A stretch of DNA of 48,456 nucleotides from a virus. The DNA lies in IMG/VR virus record IMGVR_UViG_3300025425_000033, positions 1-48,456 of that record; one strand, given 5' to 3'. The position numbers were made by a program, and so were the translations under genes. Under the pieces are notes generated by a model. The model ran no database searches, had not been told where the DNA came from, and was given only the letters and a program-made list of their open reading frames with translations. Shown here piece after piece: positions 15,759 through 22,258 of this stretch. Each line of letters begins with the position of its first letter. Position 1 is the first letter of the stretch.

Positions 15759-16072
15759 GGCGCCACCTCATCACCATCGGGCTTCACGTGGAAATGAGTG
15801 TCCCGGGCCAGTACCCGGAATATGGTTCGCCGGCTTACGCCGAATCGTGCGGCCAGCTGGTCTGCGGTGAAGTGTCCCTTCATTCGTCTAATGGCCGCCA
15901 CCTGTCTCAACGTCAGCTTAGATGTTCCAGCCATGCGTCCAGACAGTTCCAGCATCCACTGCCAGGCCGGCATCTCAACCAGCGCGCCCTCATCGCGCAT
16001 GGCCACCCAGGTTTCCCCGTCCCGATCCTCAATGCGCACATCAATCGTGCGCTTTGCGTCTAATACCTCCAT
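15752..16072 (-). CDS. Helix-turn-helix protein, 106 aa
   Basis: Residues ~55-92 (LTLRQVAAIRRMKGHFTADQLAARFGVSRRTIFRVLARD in outline) form a clear HTH of the kind that responds to conserved spacing A-x-x-FGVSRxTIxRxL. The N-terminal ~45 residues are beta-rich and may be a dimer module. The ATG at 16072 is preferred over the GTG just before it; GAGAGGGTGTG precedes it. Probable transcription regulator or DNA-binding accessory protein. Confidence 0.65.
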   Translation of the reverse strand: MEVLDAKRTIDVRIEDRDGETWVAMRDEGALVEMPAWQWMLELSGRMAGTSKLTLRQVAAIRRMKGHFTADQLAARFGVSRRTIFRVLARDTHFHVKPDGDEVAPC

Positions 16073-16173
16073 CACACCCTCTCCTGTTTTCTTGGTTGTC
16101 TAGGATGAGCTCCAACCGCTCTCCAACTTTTGTCACTCCCGCACGCTCCCAGCGGCTCTTTTGACCGCCTCAT
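16072..16173 (-). CDS. Possible 33-codon small ORF
   Basis: It begins at the ATG at 16173 and ends in TGA overlapping the ATG of the HTH gene (TGATG). The peptide is basic (MRRSKEPLGACGSDKSWRAV...). No SD is visible before it. It lies in a 177-base stretch with no other gene; I see no promoter there that I can defend. Coupling is the only support. Confidence 0.3.
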   Translation of the reverse strand: MRRSKEPLGACGSDKSWRAVGAHPRQPRKQERV

Positions 16174-16249
16174 ACGGGCTGCAAATCGCGGTTTTTACCC
16201 GCCCACACCGTGTCGCTCCACTGCACCGTCTAACTCTGAATCAAGAGGT

Positions 16250-16453
16250 TCACACCGGATTCTGCCAGTTCCAGCACCCTTGTCGCGCGCTCATGGCTGA
16301 CGGCCAGCGTTGCTCGGCCAGGATTTCCAGCCTCACTGCCACGGTCTTCTCGCACTCAGTCGTGTCCCGGTTGCCGGTGTACGCCTGGATCAAGGCCCCT
16401 ACGGCCCGCTCCAGGATTTGGAGTTCATCCTGGTTCTTCCCGTTCTCTTCCAT
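16250..16453 (-). CDS. Hypothetical small protein, 67 aa
   Basis: The start is the ATG of MEENGKNQDELQILERAVG, one base after the stop of the upstream gene. The peptide is helical (LQILERAVGALIQAYTGNRDTTECEKTVAVRLEILA). No motif recognised. Confidence 0.45.
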   Translation of the reverse strand: MEENGKNQDELQILERAVGALIQAYTGNRDTTECEKTVAVRLEILAEQRWPSAMSARQGCWNWQNPV

Positions 16454-16454
16454 T

Positions 16455-16745
16455 TTAGGCTTTCTCCGTGCGGGAGCGTCCGTTGCCCCGCTTCTTTCGT
16501 GGTTTGATCTTGGACAAGTCGGCGCCCGCCGCGTCCCATGCCTCATCGGCCGCGTCCCGCACTGCGTCCACACCCAGGCCGACCACAGCCTCTATCGCGT
16601 GGTACCACCCCTCCCAGTACAGCGCCGCGCTAGGGCGCTTCCGGCGGGCGTGTTGCATAGCGTCCTTGGCCATCGCGCTGGATGCTCCAAGCTTCGAAGC
16701 CATTATCTCGGCCACCCGACGCGTCAGTGTATCATGTGTCGGCAT
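16455..16745 (-). CDS. Hypothetical basic protein, 96 aa
   Basis: The start MPTHDTLTRRVAEIMASKLG lies inside the end of the upstream gene (14-base overlap). A helical body with an aromatic centre (ALYWEGWYHAIEAVVGLGVDAVRDA) is followed by a strongly basic tail (KIKPRKKRGNGRSRTEK), which suggests nucleic-acid contact. No family recognised. Confidence 0.5.
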   Translation of the reverse strand: MPTHDTLTRRVAEIMASKLGASSAMAKDAMQHARRKRPSAALYWEGWYHAIEAVVGLGVDAVRDAADEAWDAAGADLSKIKPRKKRGNGRSRTEKA

Positions 16746-17256
16746 TCCACAGCACCTCCCGCCCGTGGCACACTGTGCAGGGCATATCAAGCAGCATACC
16801 CGGCTCCTGGCCACCACCGTCGCAATTCGGGCAAATCTCGCCCCGGAGTCTCCTGGTTGGTCCAGGTTCTTCGTCAGGCTCGTCGATCACTGGATCTTCG
16901 TAACCCTCCCAGCGCGAATAGCCGGGCGTTAGTGCCAGCGTCTCCGACCATAGCCGGTGCATCACCTGGTTGCGGCTCCGGTCGAAATCAGCCACTCGGT
17001 TCTTGAAGTTGTCGTAGTGCAAGTTCATCACCAGTTTGGTCATGGCGCCCGCTACCTGCTCCCTGCTAAGGATAATCCGGTGCTGGTAATCCCTATCCGG
17101 CGTGTCCAGTATCAGCTTGGCGGCCAGCCGCCGCTCCATCACCTGGTTGGCGAAATTGAGTACGTCCTCTAGGACGCGCCCTCTTACCACCAGGTTTTGA
17201 CTGGCCGGCCGTGTCTCCACCACGCTGACAAACCCTCGTTCAAAGTACACCCACAT
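16732..17256 (-). CDS. Conserved phage/bacterial protein with C-terminal zinc ribbon, 174 aa
   Basis: The start at 17256 (MWVYFERGFVSVVETRP) has AAGGAG upstream. The first ~120 residues follow a pattern widespread in phages and their hosts: MWxxxxxGFxSVVExR, LVVRGR, a TPDxDYxxRxxxxREQV segment and a YxNFKxxV helix ending in HRLW. The C-terminus adds a zinc ribbon (CPNCDGGG ... CTVCHG). The family has no known function that I can state. It overlaps its downstream neighbour. Confidence 0.65.
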   Translation of the reverse strand: MWVYFERGFVSVVETRPASQNLVVRGRVLEDVLNFANQVMERRLAAKLILDTPDRDYQHRIILSREQVAGAMTKLVMNLHYDNFKNRVADFDRSRNQVMHRLWSETLALTPGYSRWEGYEDPVIDEPDEEPGPTRRLRGEICPNCDGGGQEPGMLLDMPCTVCHGREVLWNADT

Positions 17257-17257
17257 A

Positions 17258-17554
17258 TCACGCTCCTTGCTTACTGACAGGGGCTCTCGCGGCACCTCCA
17301 CGGGCGCGCCCTGCCTTGCCCTTTCCGAAAATATCGGCCTTCCCAGGGACCTCCCTGGCGCTTGTGTCCAGCGACCGGTAGGCCGGCGTCACGCACTGCT
17401 GGCAGACGTACTGACCATCGATCAACTCAACCAGTGCCACGGACCAACTGCGGCCCTGAGCGTCCCGGGGAAACCAATCCCGCATCCCCCGGCGACACCG
17501 TTTACACTGGGCAACGACTCGCCCGGCCGGTAGGTTGATGGTCAAGTGGTTCAT
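17258..17554 (-). CDS. Small zinc-ribbon-like protein, 98 aa
   Basis: Two Cys pairs (CKRC at about 17-20 and CQQC at about 51-54) suggest a zinc ribbon. The tail is basic and Gly/Ala-rich (FGKGKAGRARGGAARAPVSKQ). The ATG overlaps the upstream stop. It may bind nucleic acid; function unknown. Confidence 0.5.
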   Translation of the reverse strand: MNHLTINLPAGRVVAQCKRCRRGMRDWFPRDAQGRSWSVALVELIDGQYVCQQCVTPAYRSLDTSAREVPGKADIFGKGKAGRARGGAARAPVSKQGA

Positions 17555-17778
17555 GCTGCCAAACGCAGAAGGGCGTCTGCCTCAGCCAGAGTCTCCCTGT
17601 ACACCGCTCTCTGCCGAAGCACGAGTTCGGCCATAGGGCCAGACGCCTCCTTGTTATCCCAAAAGGACTGCATCCCTTTGGATCGCTTGATGTACTCCAC
17701 AAGCATCTCCCCTAAGGAAGATCCGTGGGTGTAGAGATCCGGCCCACCGATAAGGGCCTCCACTTGTTCGATCAACAT
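17551..17778 (-). CDS. Hypothetical small protein, 75 aa
   Basis: A helical peptide (VEALIGGPDLYTHGSSLGEMLVEYIKRSKGMQSFWDN) with GAGG upstream of its ATG. It overlaps the next gene by 4 bases. No family recognised. Confidence 0.45.
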   Translation of the reverse strand: MLIEQVEALIGGPDLYTHGSSLGEMLVEYIKRSKGMQSFWDNKEASGPMAELVLRQRAVYRETLAEADALLRLAA

Positions 17779-17832
17779 TGCAATGCCTCGTTAAGTTTTC
17801 GTTACCACCCAGGGAGAGCGCTGACCGGGGCA

Positions 17833-18000
17833 TCAGAGCCGCCGATCCCGTTCTTTCTGTTCATGTTCATCGCCTGCCCTGTTTGCGTTCAGTAATCTGT
17901 CTGTGTATGCGTCCCAGTCGCGCTTCTCCCGTCCCCCCATCCAGTATCCTGCGGCCCACGCCAGCAAAAGAGCCGCGAACATTGCGCCCACGCGGATCAT
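17833..18000 (-). CDS. Small membrane-anchored protein, 55 aa
   Basis: It starts at the ATG at 18000, overlapping the stop of a 13-codon minigene. One hydrophobic helix (residues ~3-21, GAMFAALLLAWAAGYWMGG) is followed by a very charged tail (REKRDWDAYTDRLLNANRAG...). The shape is that of a small single-pass inner-membrane protein with a cytoplasmic tail. Function unknown. Confidence 0.55.
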   Translation of the reverse strand: MIRVGAMFAALLLAWAAGYWMGGREKRDWDAYTDRLLNANRAGDEHEQKERDRRL

Positions 18001-18038
18001 GTCGTGTGGGCTCTCGCCCCGTATCCGCTGCCACCCAT
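17997..18038 (-). CDS. 13-codon minigene
   Basis: ATG at 18038, four bases after the stop of the gene at 18043, with its TGA overlapping the ATG of the small membrane protein. The peptide is MGGSGYGARAHTT. Like the 15-codon frame at 9566-9613 it closes a gap between coupled genes. Confidence 0.35.
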   Translation of the reverse strand: MGGSGYGARAHTT

Positions 18039-18042
18039 CGCA

Positions 18043-18432
18043 CTAACCTGCACGTTGGGGGCAATACGCCGCCTGCCCCTGGTACTGCGGATCCTTCTCC
18101 ATCACCAGGTAGGCGGCCGCTGTCTGCTGGACCGCTAGGCCGTGGGCCTCCTGGAACCGCTTCATAGTAGATAGCTCCTTGCGCTTTTCAGCGATATCCA
18201 ACTCAATGGCCTCTACGTCATCTGTGTATTCCCACGCCCGCCGGGTCCGGTTCACGAAACGGAAACCCTTGTACCGGTACTCTTCCTTGTCCTCGTCCAT
18301 GACCGCCTCTATAATGGCCGGCTTCAGTTCATCCAGCCTCTCTTCGCAGCGGCTTATCATGGCCCTCAGTTCCATGTACTCATCCAGCACGGCCTCCCCG
18401 GACCGGTTGCCTACTTCCATATCTCTGATCAT
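18043..18432 (-). CDS. Coiled-coil early protein, 129 aa
   Basis: The ATG at 18432 is preferred over the adjoining GTG; AAGGAGGG precedes it. Helix 1 (YMELRAMISRCEERLDELKPAIIEAVM), a short beta hairpin (YRYKGFRFVNRTRRAWEYT) and helix 2 (DDVEAIELDIAEKRKELSTMKRFQEAHG) form the helix-hairpin-helix-like layout of a phage family common in early regions. No activity is known to me. Confidence 0.6.
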   Translation of the reverse strand: MIRDMEVGNRSGEAVLDEYMELRAMISRCEERLDELKPAIIEAVMDEDKEEYRYKGFRFVNRTRRAWEYTDDVEAIELDIAEKRKELSTMKRFQEAHGLAVQQTAAAYLVMEKDPQYQGQAAYCPQRAG

Positions 18433-18451
18433 CACACCCTCCTTTCACGGT

Positions 18452-18838
18452 TTACAAAACACTCAACACGCGCTCCAGTCGCAGCGCGGTCAAGACTTCC
18501 CCGCCCTGCTTCACGGCCGTTGATGCATCCGGAGCCCGGCCGGCCCCCAGTGGCGCCACGGTACCGGGCTTCAGGATCTCGTACTGGTAGTCACCCTCTG
18601 ACAACTTGGCTACCCGGATGCTCAGGTTATCCTTGACCAGGGTCTCCATGCGGCGCAGTTGTCGCTCCACCAGGGCCATCGGCTGGGACAGGCCCCGTTC
18701 CCATGCGGACACGGTGCTATGCCGGCCGCTCAGGCCGATACAGTCGGCCAACTCGGCCTGGGTCACGCCCAGGGCCGTCCGAAGCTTCAACGTGCGCTTT
18801 GGGGTCCATTCATCAACGACGGGGGCTATGGCCTCCAT
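18452..18838 (-). CDS. XRE-type helix-turn-helix regulator, 128 aa
   Basis: Residues ~15-62 form a Cro/CI-type HTH: LRTALGVTQAELADCIGLSG...STVSAWERG. The C-terminal half (VKDNLSIRVAKLSEGDYQYEILKPGTVAPLG) could serve dimerisation. GAGGAA precedes the ATG, which overlaps the end of the upstream gene by 13 bases. It is the second gene below the promoter at 19066, so it could be autoregulatory. Confidence 0.75.
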   Translation of the reverse strand: MEAIAPVVDEWTPKRTLKLRTALGVTQAELADCIGLSGRHSTVSAWERGLSQPMALVERQLRRMETLVKDNLSIRVAKLSEGDYQYEILKPGTVAPLGAGRAPDASTAVKQGGEVLTALRLERVLSVL

Positions 18839-19044
18839 TTGATTTCCTCTAGGTCTACTTCTTCAATGGTGCCCTCGCAGCCATCCACCGGACAAGCAGC
18901 GCCCACCGGCATATGGTCAAGGGCAGTGTCTGTTATTTCGTTCAGGCCGCACTCTAGGCACGCCTTCACCAGTTCGATGCGGTTCTCGCTGGAAGCGGTC
19001 TGCTTCCAGGCGTCGTATCCCACTGTGTGCATCCCGTAGTTCAT
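18826..19044 (-). CDS. Small Cys-rich (zinc-finger-like) protein, 72 aa
   Basis: The ATG at 19044 (MNYGMHTVGYDAWKQTA) is chosen because the promoter at 19066-19110 lies immediately upstream; a longer frame would start in it. CLEC and CPVDGC make a likely zinc site. First gene of its transcript. Function unknown. Confidence 0.55.
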   Translation of the reverse strand: MNYGMHTVGYDAWKQTASSENRIELVKACLECGLNEITDTALDHMPVGAACPVDGCEGTIEEVDLEEIKWRP

Positions 19045-19065
19045 TATCACACCCCGTTTGTTCTC

Positions 19066-19112
19066 CAACACGTAGTGTTAATGTACGGTGGCGCACAGCG
19101 CATTAGCAAGTC
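19066..19112 (-). promoter_or_regulatory. Early promoter with TGTTAA operator-like motif (copy 2)
   Basis: On the minus strand: -35 TTGCTA, an 18-base spacer and -10 TACATT. The plus-strand block CAACACGTAGTGTTAATG aligns with copy 1 at 10495 base for base over most positions, and the -10 with its flank (TGTACGGTG) is the same. It drives the gene at 19044 and the long operon below it. Confidence 0.7.
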
Positions 19113-19191
19113 AGCAGTGACGCCGGGTGTTACTGGAACGTCATCCGCGCTTCGTCTCACCCTTATTGGACCCGCCAAGTATAAACCCCGG

Positions 19192-19500
19192 TCACGCTCC
19201 TTGCGAGTGCTCGCCGTTGCGGATAGATCCAGCAGCACTGAACAGGACAATGTCCAGCCCGTCCTCCTTAGCCCAGCGGGTACAGGTATCACCTTGGTCA
19301 CGTAGCCACTCCACGATTCGCGCACGCTCGGCCAGCGCGCCTTGCTTGCAAGCGTTTTCCCGCATGGCGGTCAGGACAGAGTGCATGATCTCGGCGCGCG
19401 CGGCCGTGGCCTCCACGCCCAGGGCTCGGAAGATCAACAACGGTTGACCATATACGAGTTTCGCCAGCTGGGCACCTGCTTCGATGGGTTCGTCGCTCAT
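19192..19500 (-). CDS. Hypothetical early protein, 102 aa
   Basis: The ATG at 19500 (MSDEPIEAGAQLAKLVYG) has GGAGG upstream and overlaps the stop of the previous gene. It is helical and Ala/Arg-rich (EATAARAEIMHSVLTAMRENACKQGALAERAR) with a possible C-terminal hydrophobic strand. No family recognised. It is the last gene of the replication transcript. Confidence 0.55.
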   Translation of the reverse strand: MSDEPIEAGAQLAKLVYGQPLLIFRALGVEATAARAEIMHSVLTAMRENACKQGALAERARIVEWLRDQGDTCTRWAKEDGLDIVLFSAAGSIRNGEHSQGA

Positions 19501-19811
19501 TCCATTCCTCCTAGTTCTCTCAATGCAGAGCACCAATAGCAGGAACAGCTAGGGCCTTCCCCAAACGCGCATCCTGTCTCGTACTGCCTCGCAAACTCGA
19601 CGAACCGCTCAAGGGCCTCGATGCGCTCTGTGGACGGTACGTGTGGCGGCCGGCTGGTGCCGTCAGATCGGCACCTTTCGTTCTCGTTCCAGCCGGCCGC
19701 ATAGCCGGCCGCATGGCCCACTCGGCGTCCCGCGTCATGCCCGGCCTGGAAGGCTGCTGCGTACGCGGCCGCCTTCATGGCTTCGTCGCGCGGTCCCTTG
19801 GGGTCATCCAT
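19497..19811 (-). CDS. Hypothetical early protein, 104 aa
   Basis: The start at 19811 (MDDPKGPRDEAMKAAAYAAAF) has GGGAGGG upstream. The first part is an Ala/Gly helix with GRRVGHAAGYAAGWNENE, and the end has a Cys cluster (CAFGEGPSCSCYWC) that may bind metal. It overlaps both neighbours. Function unknown. Confidence 0.5.
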   Translation of the reverse strand: MDDPKGPRDEAMKAAAYAAAFQAGHDAGRRVGHAAGYAAGWNENERCRSDGTSRPPHVPSTERIEALERFVEFARQYETGCAFGEGPSCSCYWCSALRELGGME

Positions 19812-19965
19812 GATCTTCCCTCCCGCTGGACTCAGCCAGTGTGTCATCGGGCTGGTCTCCGAACCCCAGCCAGCACAGCGTAAAAAACCCACCCAGCATC
19901 AGCAGCACGGCGCAGAGCGCCAGGCCGAATACCAGGACACCAAACAGCTTGAGTGCCTCCATCAT
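19804..19965 (-). CDS. Small membrane protein, 53 aa
   Basis: It starts at an ATG overlapping the stop of the gene at 19962 (ATGA) and ends 8 bases inside the next gene. One long hydrophobic region (residues ~5-35, LKLFGVLVFGLALCAVLLML and beyond) may be one or two helices; the tail is acidic (GDQPDDTLAESSG). A possible holin-like or membrane-targeting role is only a guess. Confidence 0.5.
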   Translation of the reverse strand: MMEALKLFGVLVFGLALCAVLLMLGGFFTLCWLGFGDQPDDTLAESSGREDHG

Positions 19966-20225
19966 GGTCGTTTCCTCGTACTTAGGTCTCGGTACAGGCG
20001 CCGTATCACGCCCAGTGAATAGCGGGGGGACCGGCCGATGTAGCCGGCCGCCACCTCTCCAGCGAGGCGCATGGCGGCCAGCGTCTTGGGATGCACTCCC
20101 AGCAGCATGGCCGCATCGTCCTCTCCCAGCAGGCGGTCATCGCCCAAACTCACGGCCGCCATCTCGACGCGCAGTCGCCGCACCAAGCGGTCTTCCAGTT
20201 GCTCAACCAACTCTTCCTGGCTCAT
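19962..20225 (-). CDS. Excisionase/MerR-type small DNA-binding protein, 87 aa
   Basis: Residues ~32-78 follow the excisionase-type wHTH pattern: LLGEDDAAMLLGVHPKTLAAMRLAGEVAA, a GRSPRYS turn, then an IRRLYRD helix. The N-terminal part is charged and helical. No integrase is present, so a role in regulation or replication is more likely than excision. It overlaps both neighbours by ATGA. Confidence 0.65.
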   Translation of the reverse strand: MSQEELVEQLEDRLVRRLRVEMAAVSLGDDRLLGEDDAAMLLGVHPKTLAAMRLAGEVAAGYIGRSPRYSLGVIRRLYRDLSTRKRP

Positions 20226-20638
20226 GGGTAACGCTCTCTGTCAGTCTTTCGTGCTATGGCCAAGTCACCGCCCCACTCGATCCAAAACTCGTCATGCAGC
20301 CTCAGTGCCTGCATGACGCCATTGACGCCCGTGGGTGGCTCCCAGTGTGGGTGCATGGCTCGGTACTGATCCACGGTCACGCTGACGATTGTCAGGCCCT
20401 CTACAAAGCTGGCCCCGTAGCGGCCGCGCCAGTTCTCGGCCTGGTGGCGGTTAATCAGCAAGTCGGGGTGCAGCTTGCCGTCCCGGATAGCTTGTCTCAG
20501 CCGCTTGCGCTGCTCCCGCTCCAGTGCTTCCATGGCCTGCGGGTCAAGCATAGTGCGGGCCTGCTTCACGCTGCTGTCTCGCCGCAGAACGCTGCCCATC
20601 GGGCGTGGCTCTCTCTTGGTGTTTCTGTAAGTACCCAT
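20222..20638 (-). CDS. Hypothetical early protein, 138 aa
   Basis: The start at 20638 has AGGGGTGA upstream and lies 73 bases inside the replication initiator gene; a shorter start at 20551 is the alternative. The first ~50 residues are very basic (RQAIRDGKLHPDLLINRHQAENWRG); the second half is beta-rich (IVSVTVDQYRAMHPHWEP). Its coupling to the initiator suggests a replication role, as for lambda P after O, but there is no similarity to a helicase loader. Confidence 0.55.
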   Translation of the reverse strand: MGTYRNTKREPRPMGSVLRRDSSVKQARTMLDPQAMEALEREQRKRLRQAIRDGKLHPDLLINRHQAENWRGRYGASFVEGLTIVSVTVDQYRAMHPHWEPPTGVNGVMQALRLHDEFWIEWGGDLAIARKTDRERYP

Positions 20639-21555
20639 CGGTCACCCCTAGTTGTATTCACGCGTCTGAAATCGGACGTCTTGTTGGCATCGGTCTCCAG
20701 TAGTTGCTCAACCATCCCGTAGTCAAGCATCCACGGCGCAGGGCTGTCCAACCCGGCCGCATTCAGTGTCATCCCTTCGTGCCCCGCCAGGCCGCTGGCG
20801 CTCACCGCCTTGGGCCGGCGCCACTGGTCCATCACCCCCACTACGGACTCGGGGCGCGGGCTTAGTCCCGCCATACCGGCCACGGCCACAGCCGCTATCA
20901 CTTCGTCCCAGCTGTAGGCGCCGGTCATGTGGGGCAGTAGGGCGTCAAAGATTAGGCTGCCACACCGCCGGCTGAATGCCTGGTGCCACGCCTTGCTGAT
21001 CATCCCGTAGTCCGGCACCTTGCCCCATGTCTCCAGCATGGCCCGGATCTGTGGGCCGCAATTCTGCTCGTCCCTGTCACTCCAAAACTGCCCCCGTCGC
21101 CGCCGGATAGTCAGCTTGCCAGCCTCGGGAGGTTCGGGGCTCTCAGGTTCTAAGGGGTAGCTTACTGGCTTACTAGTATTAGGTAGAGAATCAGTAATAA
21201 GTAGTGTCGGGTTTTCCGACCGGCTAACCGGTTGGATTTTCCGACCACCCCCTTGGCGCGCCGGTCGGGTTTTCCGACCACTTGTGGCCCATCCCTGTGG
21301 CTCTTCCCACACTTCGGCGGCCCCCTCCACCCGCCGGAAGTAGCCAGCTCTCTCCAACTCGTCCAGCCCGCTCCGCACGGCATCGCGGCCGTCCGGGGCC
21401 TGGCTCATCAGTTGGCGTATTCGCACCTCCCAATCTGCCGGCCTGGAGAGCAAGTAGACCAGTAGCCCACGCGCCTTCCAACTCAGTCGGTCATCTTCAA
21501 TCGCTTGCGCGTCCACTACCACGTAGCGGGCACGCTTCTTCACTCTCACAATCAT
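20566..21555 (-). CDS. O-like replication initiator (replisome organiser)
   Basis: The product has 329 residues. Residues ~9-78 are a winged-helix replisome-organiser domain: YVVVDAQAIEDDRLSWKARGLLVYLLSRPADW, then a RSGLDELERAGYFRR wing. Residues ~80-115 are encoded by three iterons. The C-terminal half has helical sections (MISKAWHQAFSRRCGSLIFDALLPH) that could recruit host helicase. The ATG at 21555 is preceded by AGGGTGTGAC; a start at 21576, next to the upstream stop, is possible. As in lambda O, the protein probably binds the iterons in its own gene. Confidence 0.75.
   Translation of the reverse strand: MIVRVKKRARYVVVDAQAIEDDRLSWKARGLLVYLLSRPADWEVRIRQLMSQAPDGRDAVRSGLDELERAGYFRRVEGAAEVWEEPQGWATSGRKTRPARQGGGRKIQPVSRSENPTLLITDSLPNTSKPVSYPLEPESPEPPEAGKLTIRRRRGQFWSDRDEQNCGPQIRAMLETWGKVPDYGMISKAWHQAFSRRCGSLIFDALLPHMTGAYSWDEVIAAVAVAGMAGLSPRPESVVGVMDQWRRPKAVSASGLAGHEGMTLNAAGLDSPAPWMLDYGMVEQLLETDANKTSDFRRVNTTRGDRWVLTETPRESHARWAAFCGETAA
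21161..21279 (-). other. Candidate replication origin: three iterons plus AT-rich segment inside the initiator gene
   Basis: Three 17-bp copies of GGTCGGAAAAYCCRACC (minus strand) lie at 21263-21279, 21230-21246 and 21205-21221. Each is itself an inverted repeat (GGTCGG / CCGACC) around an A-tract. Start-to-start spacings are 33 and 25 bp. Directly next to the last copy is a noticeably AT-rich stretch (about 21161-21204), in a GC-rich region. This iteron-plus-AT-rich layout inside the initiator gene is that of lambda ori. Confidence 0.7.
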
Positions 21556-21576
21556 GTCACACCCTGTGTCCATCAT

Positions 21577-22047
21577 TCAACGCCTCCGGTCGTTCCGGCA
21601 ACGCCTAATGTTAATTGCCGGATATGCGTTCGGCAAGTCAGCACCTTTCATGTAGTCCTGCAGACACCGGATACCAGCTTCGCATCCCCACGCAGCCACT
21701 CCGGCATAACCCTCCTGCCTAACAATCTCCAGCCACTCCTTCTGCTCCTTTGACAAGCGTCCTGCAGCCTTCTTTTCCACGGCCCCGCTGGTGAACCTCA
21801 ACTCCGTACCGGGCGCCTTGAGCTCCAGGAATAGCCCGTGGTAACGACCGCGCGCAACGGGCAGGAAGAGATCACTCACCCCTGCCCGTTGCCCCTCGGC
21901 CTTCATACTCCTGGCCGCCTTGATGCCACGGTGCCCACCGTTGGGGATCGCAAAGATGGCCCTAGTCAGTTCAGGGTACGTGCCCGCACTGCCACGGCAC
22001 CACGCGATCAGCGCCACCTGCTCAAGATGCTCCAGGTTACGGCTCAT
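21577..22047 (-). CDS. VRR-NUC type nuclease (Holliday-junction/structure-specific endonuclease)
   Basis: The product has 156 residues and matches the VRR-NUC fold of the PD-(D/E)xK superfamily: HLEQ near the start, IPNGGHRG at 34-41, GVSDLFLP at 56-63 with Asp59, FLELKAPG at 73-80 with Glu75 and Lys77, then LSKEQKEWL and GYAGVAAWG. All expected catalytic residues are visible. Such phage enzymes cut branched DNA and act in recombination or before packaging. ERF is encoded two genes upstream. Confidence 0.85.
   Translation of the reverse strand: MSRNLEHLEQVALIAWCRGSAGTYPELTRAIFAIPNGGHRGIKAARSMKAEGQRAGVSDLFLPVARGRYHGLFLELKAPGTELRFTSGAVEKKAAGRLSKEQKEWLEIVRQEGYAGVAAWGCEAGIRCLQDYMKGADLPNAYPAINIRRCRNDRRR
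21599..21636 (-). promoter_or_regulatory. Promoter of the replication transcript with TGTTAA motif (copy 3)
   Basis: On the minus strand: -35 TTGCCG (21631-21636), 17-base spacer, -10 TAACAT (21608-21613). The plus-strand CAACGCCTAATGTTAAT matches copies 1 and 2. It lies within the last codons of the VRR-NUC gene, upstream of the initiator. Confidence 0.6.
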
Positions 22048-22256
22048 ACCTCCAGGGCTCCTTCAGACAGTAGCGCATAGACACGCTGGGCTATCATCCC
22101 GGAAAGTACCTTGCGGGGGCCGCCATAGTCGAACACCAGTGTCAAATTGGCCGGTACGTGACTGGCCTCTATGTACGTGGCCTCTACGACCCGCCCTAGG
22201 TCTACCCACCGTTCCACGAAGTCCGCTGGGTTGCCTACCTGATAGCGCACTTTCAT
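22044..22256 (-). CDS. Hypothetical small protein, 70 aa
   Basis: A beta-rich peptide (MKVRYQVGNPADFVERWVDL ... NLTLVFDYGGPRKVLSG) with GGAGG before the ATG and a 4-base overlap with the nuclease gene. It lies between the annealing protein and the nuclease, so it may belong to the recombination module. No family recognised. Confidence 0.55.
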   Translation of the reverse strand: MKVRYQVGNPADFVERWVDLGRVVEATYIEASHVPANLTLVFDYGGPRKVLSGMIAQRVYALLSEGALEV

Positions 22257-22258
22257 CG

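Noticed and set aside
17600-18640. DnaA boxes for the DnaA-like protein
   Set aside because: Only partial matches such as TTATCC were seen at scattered sites; none was a full box or clustered.
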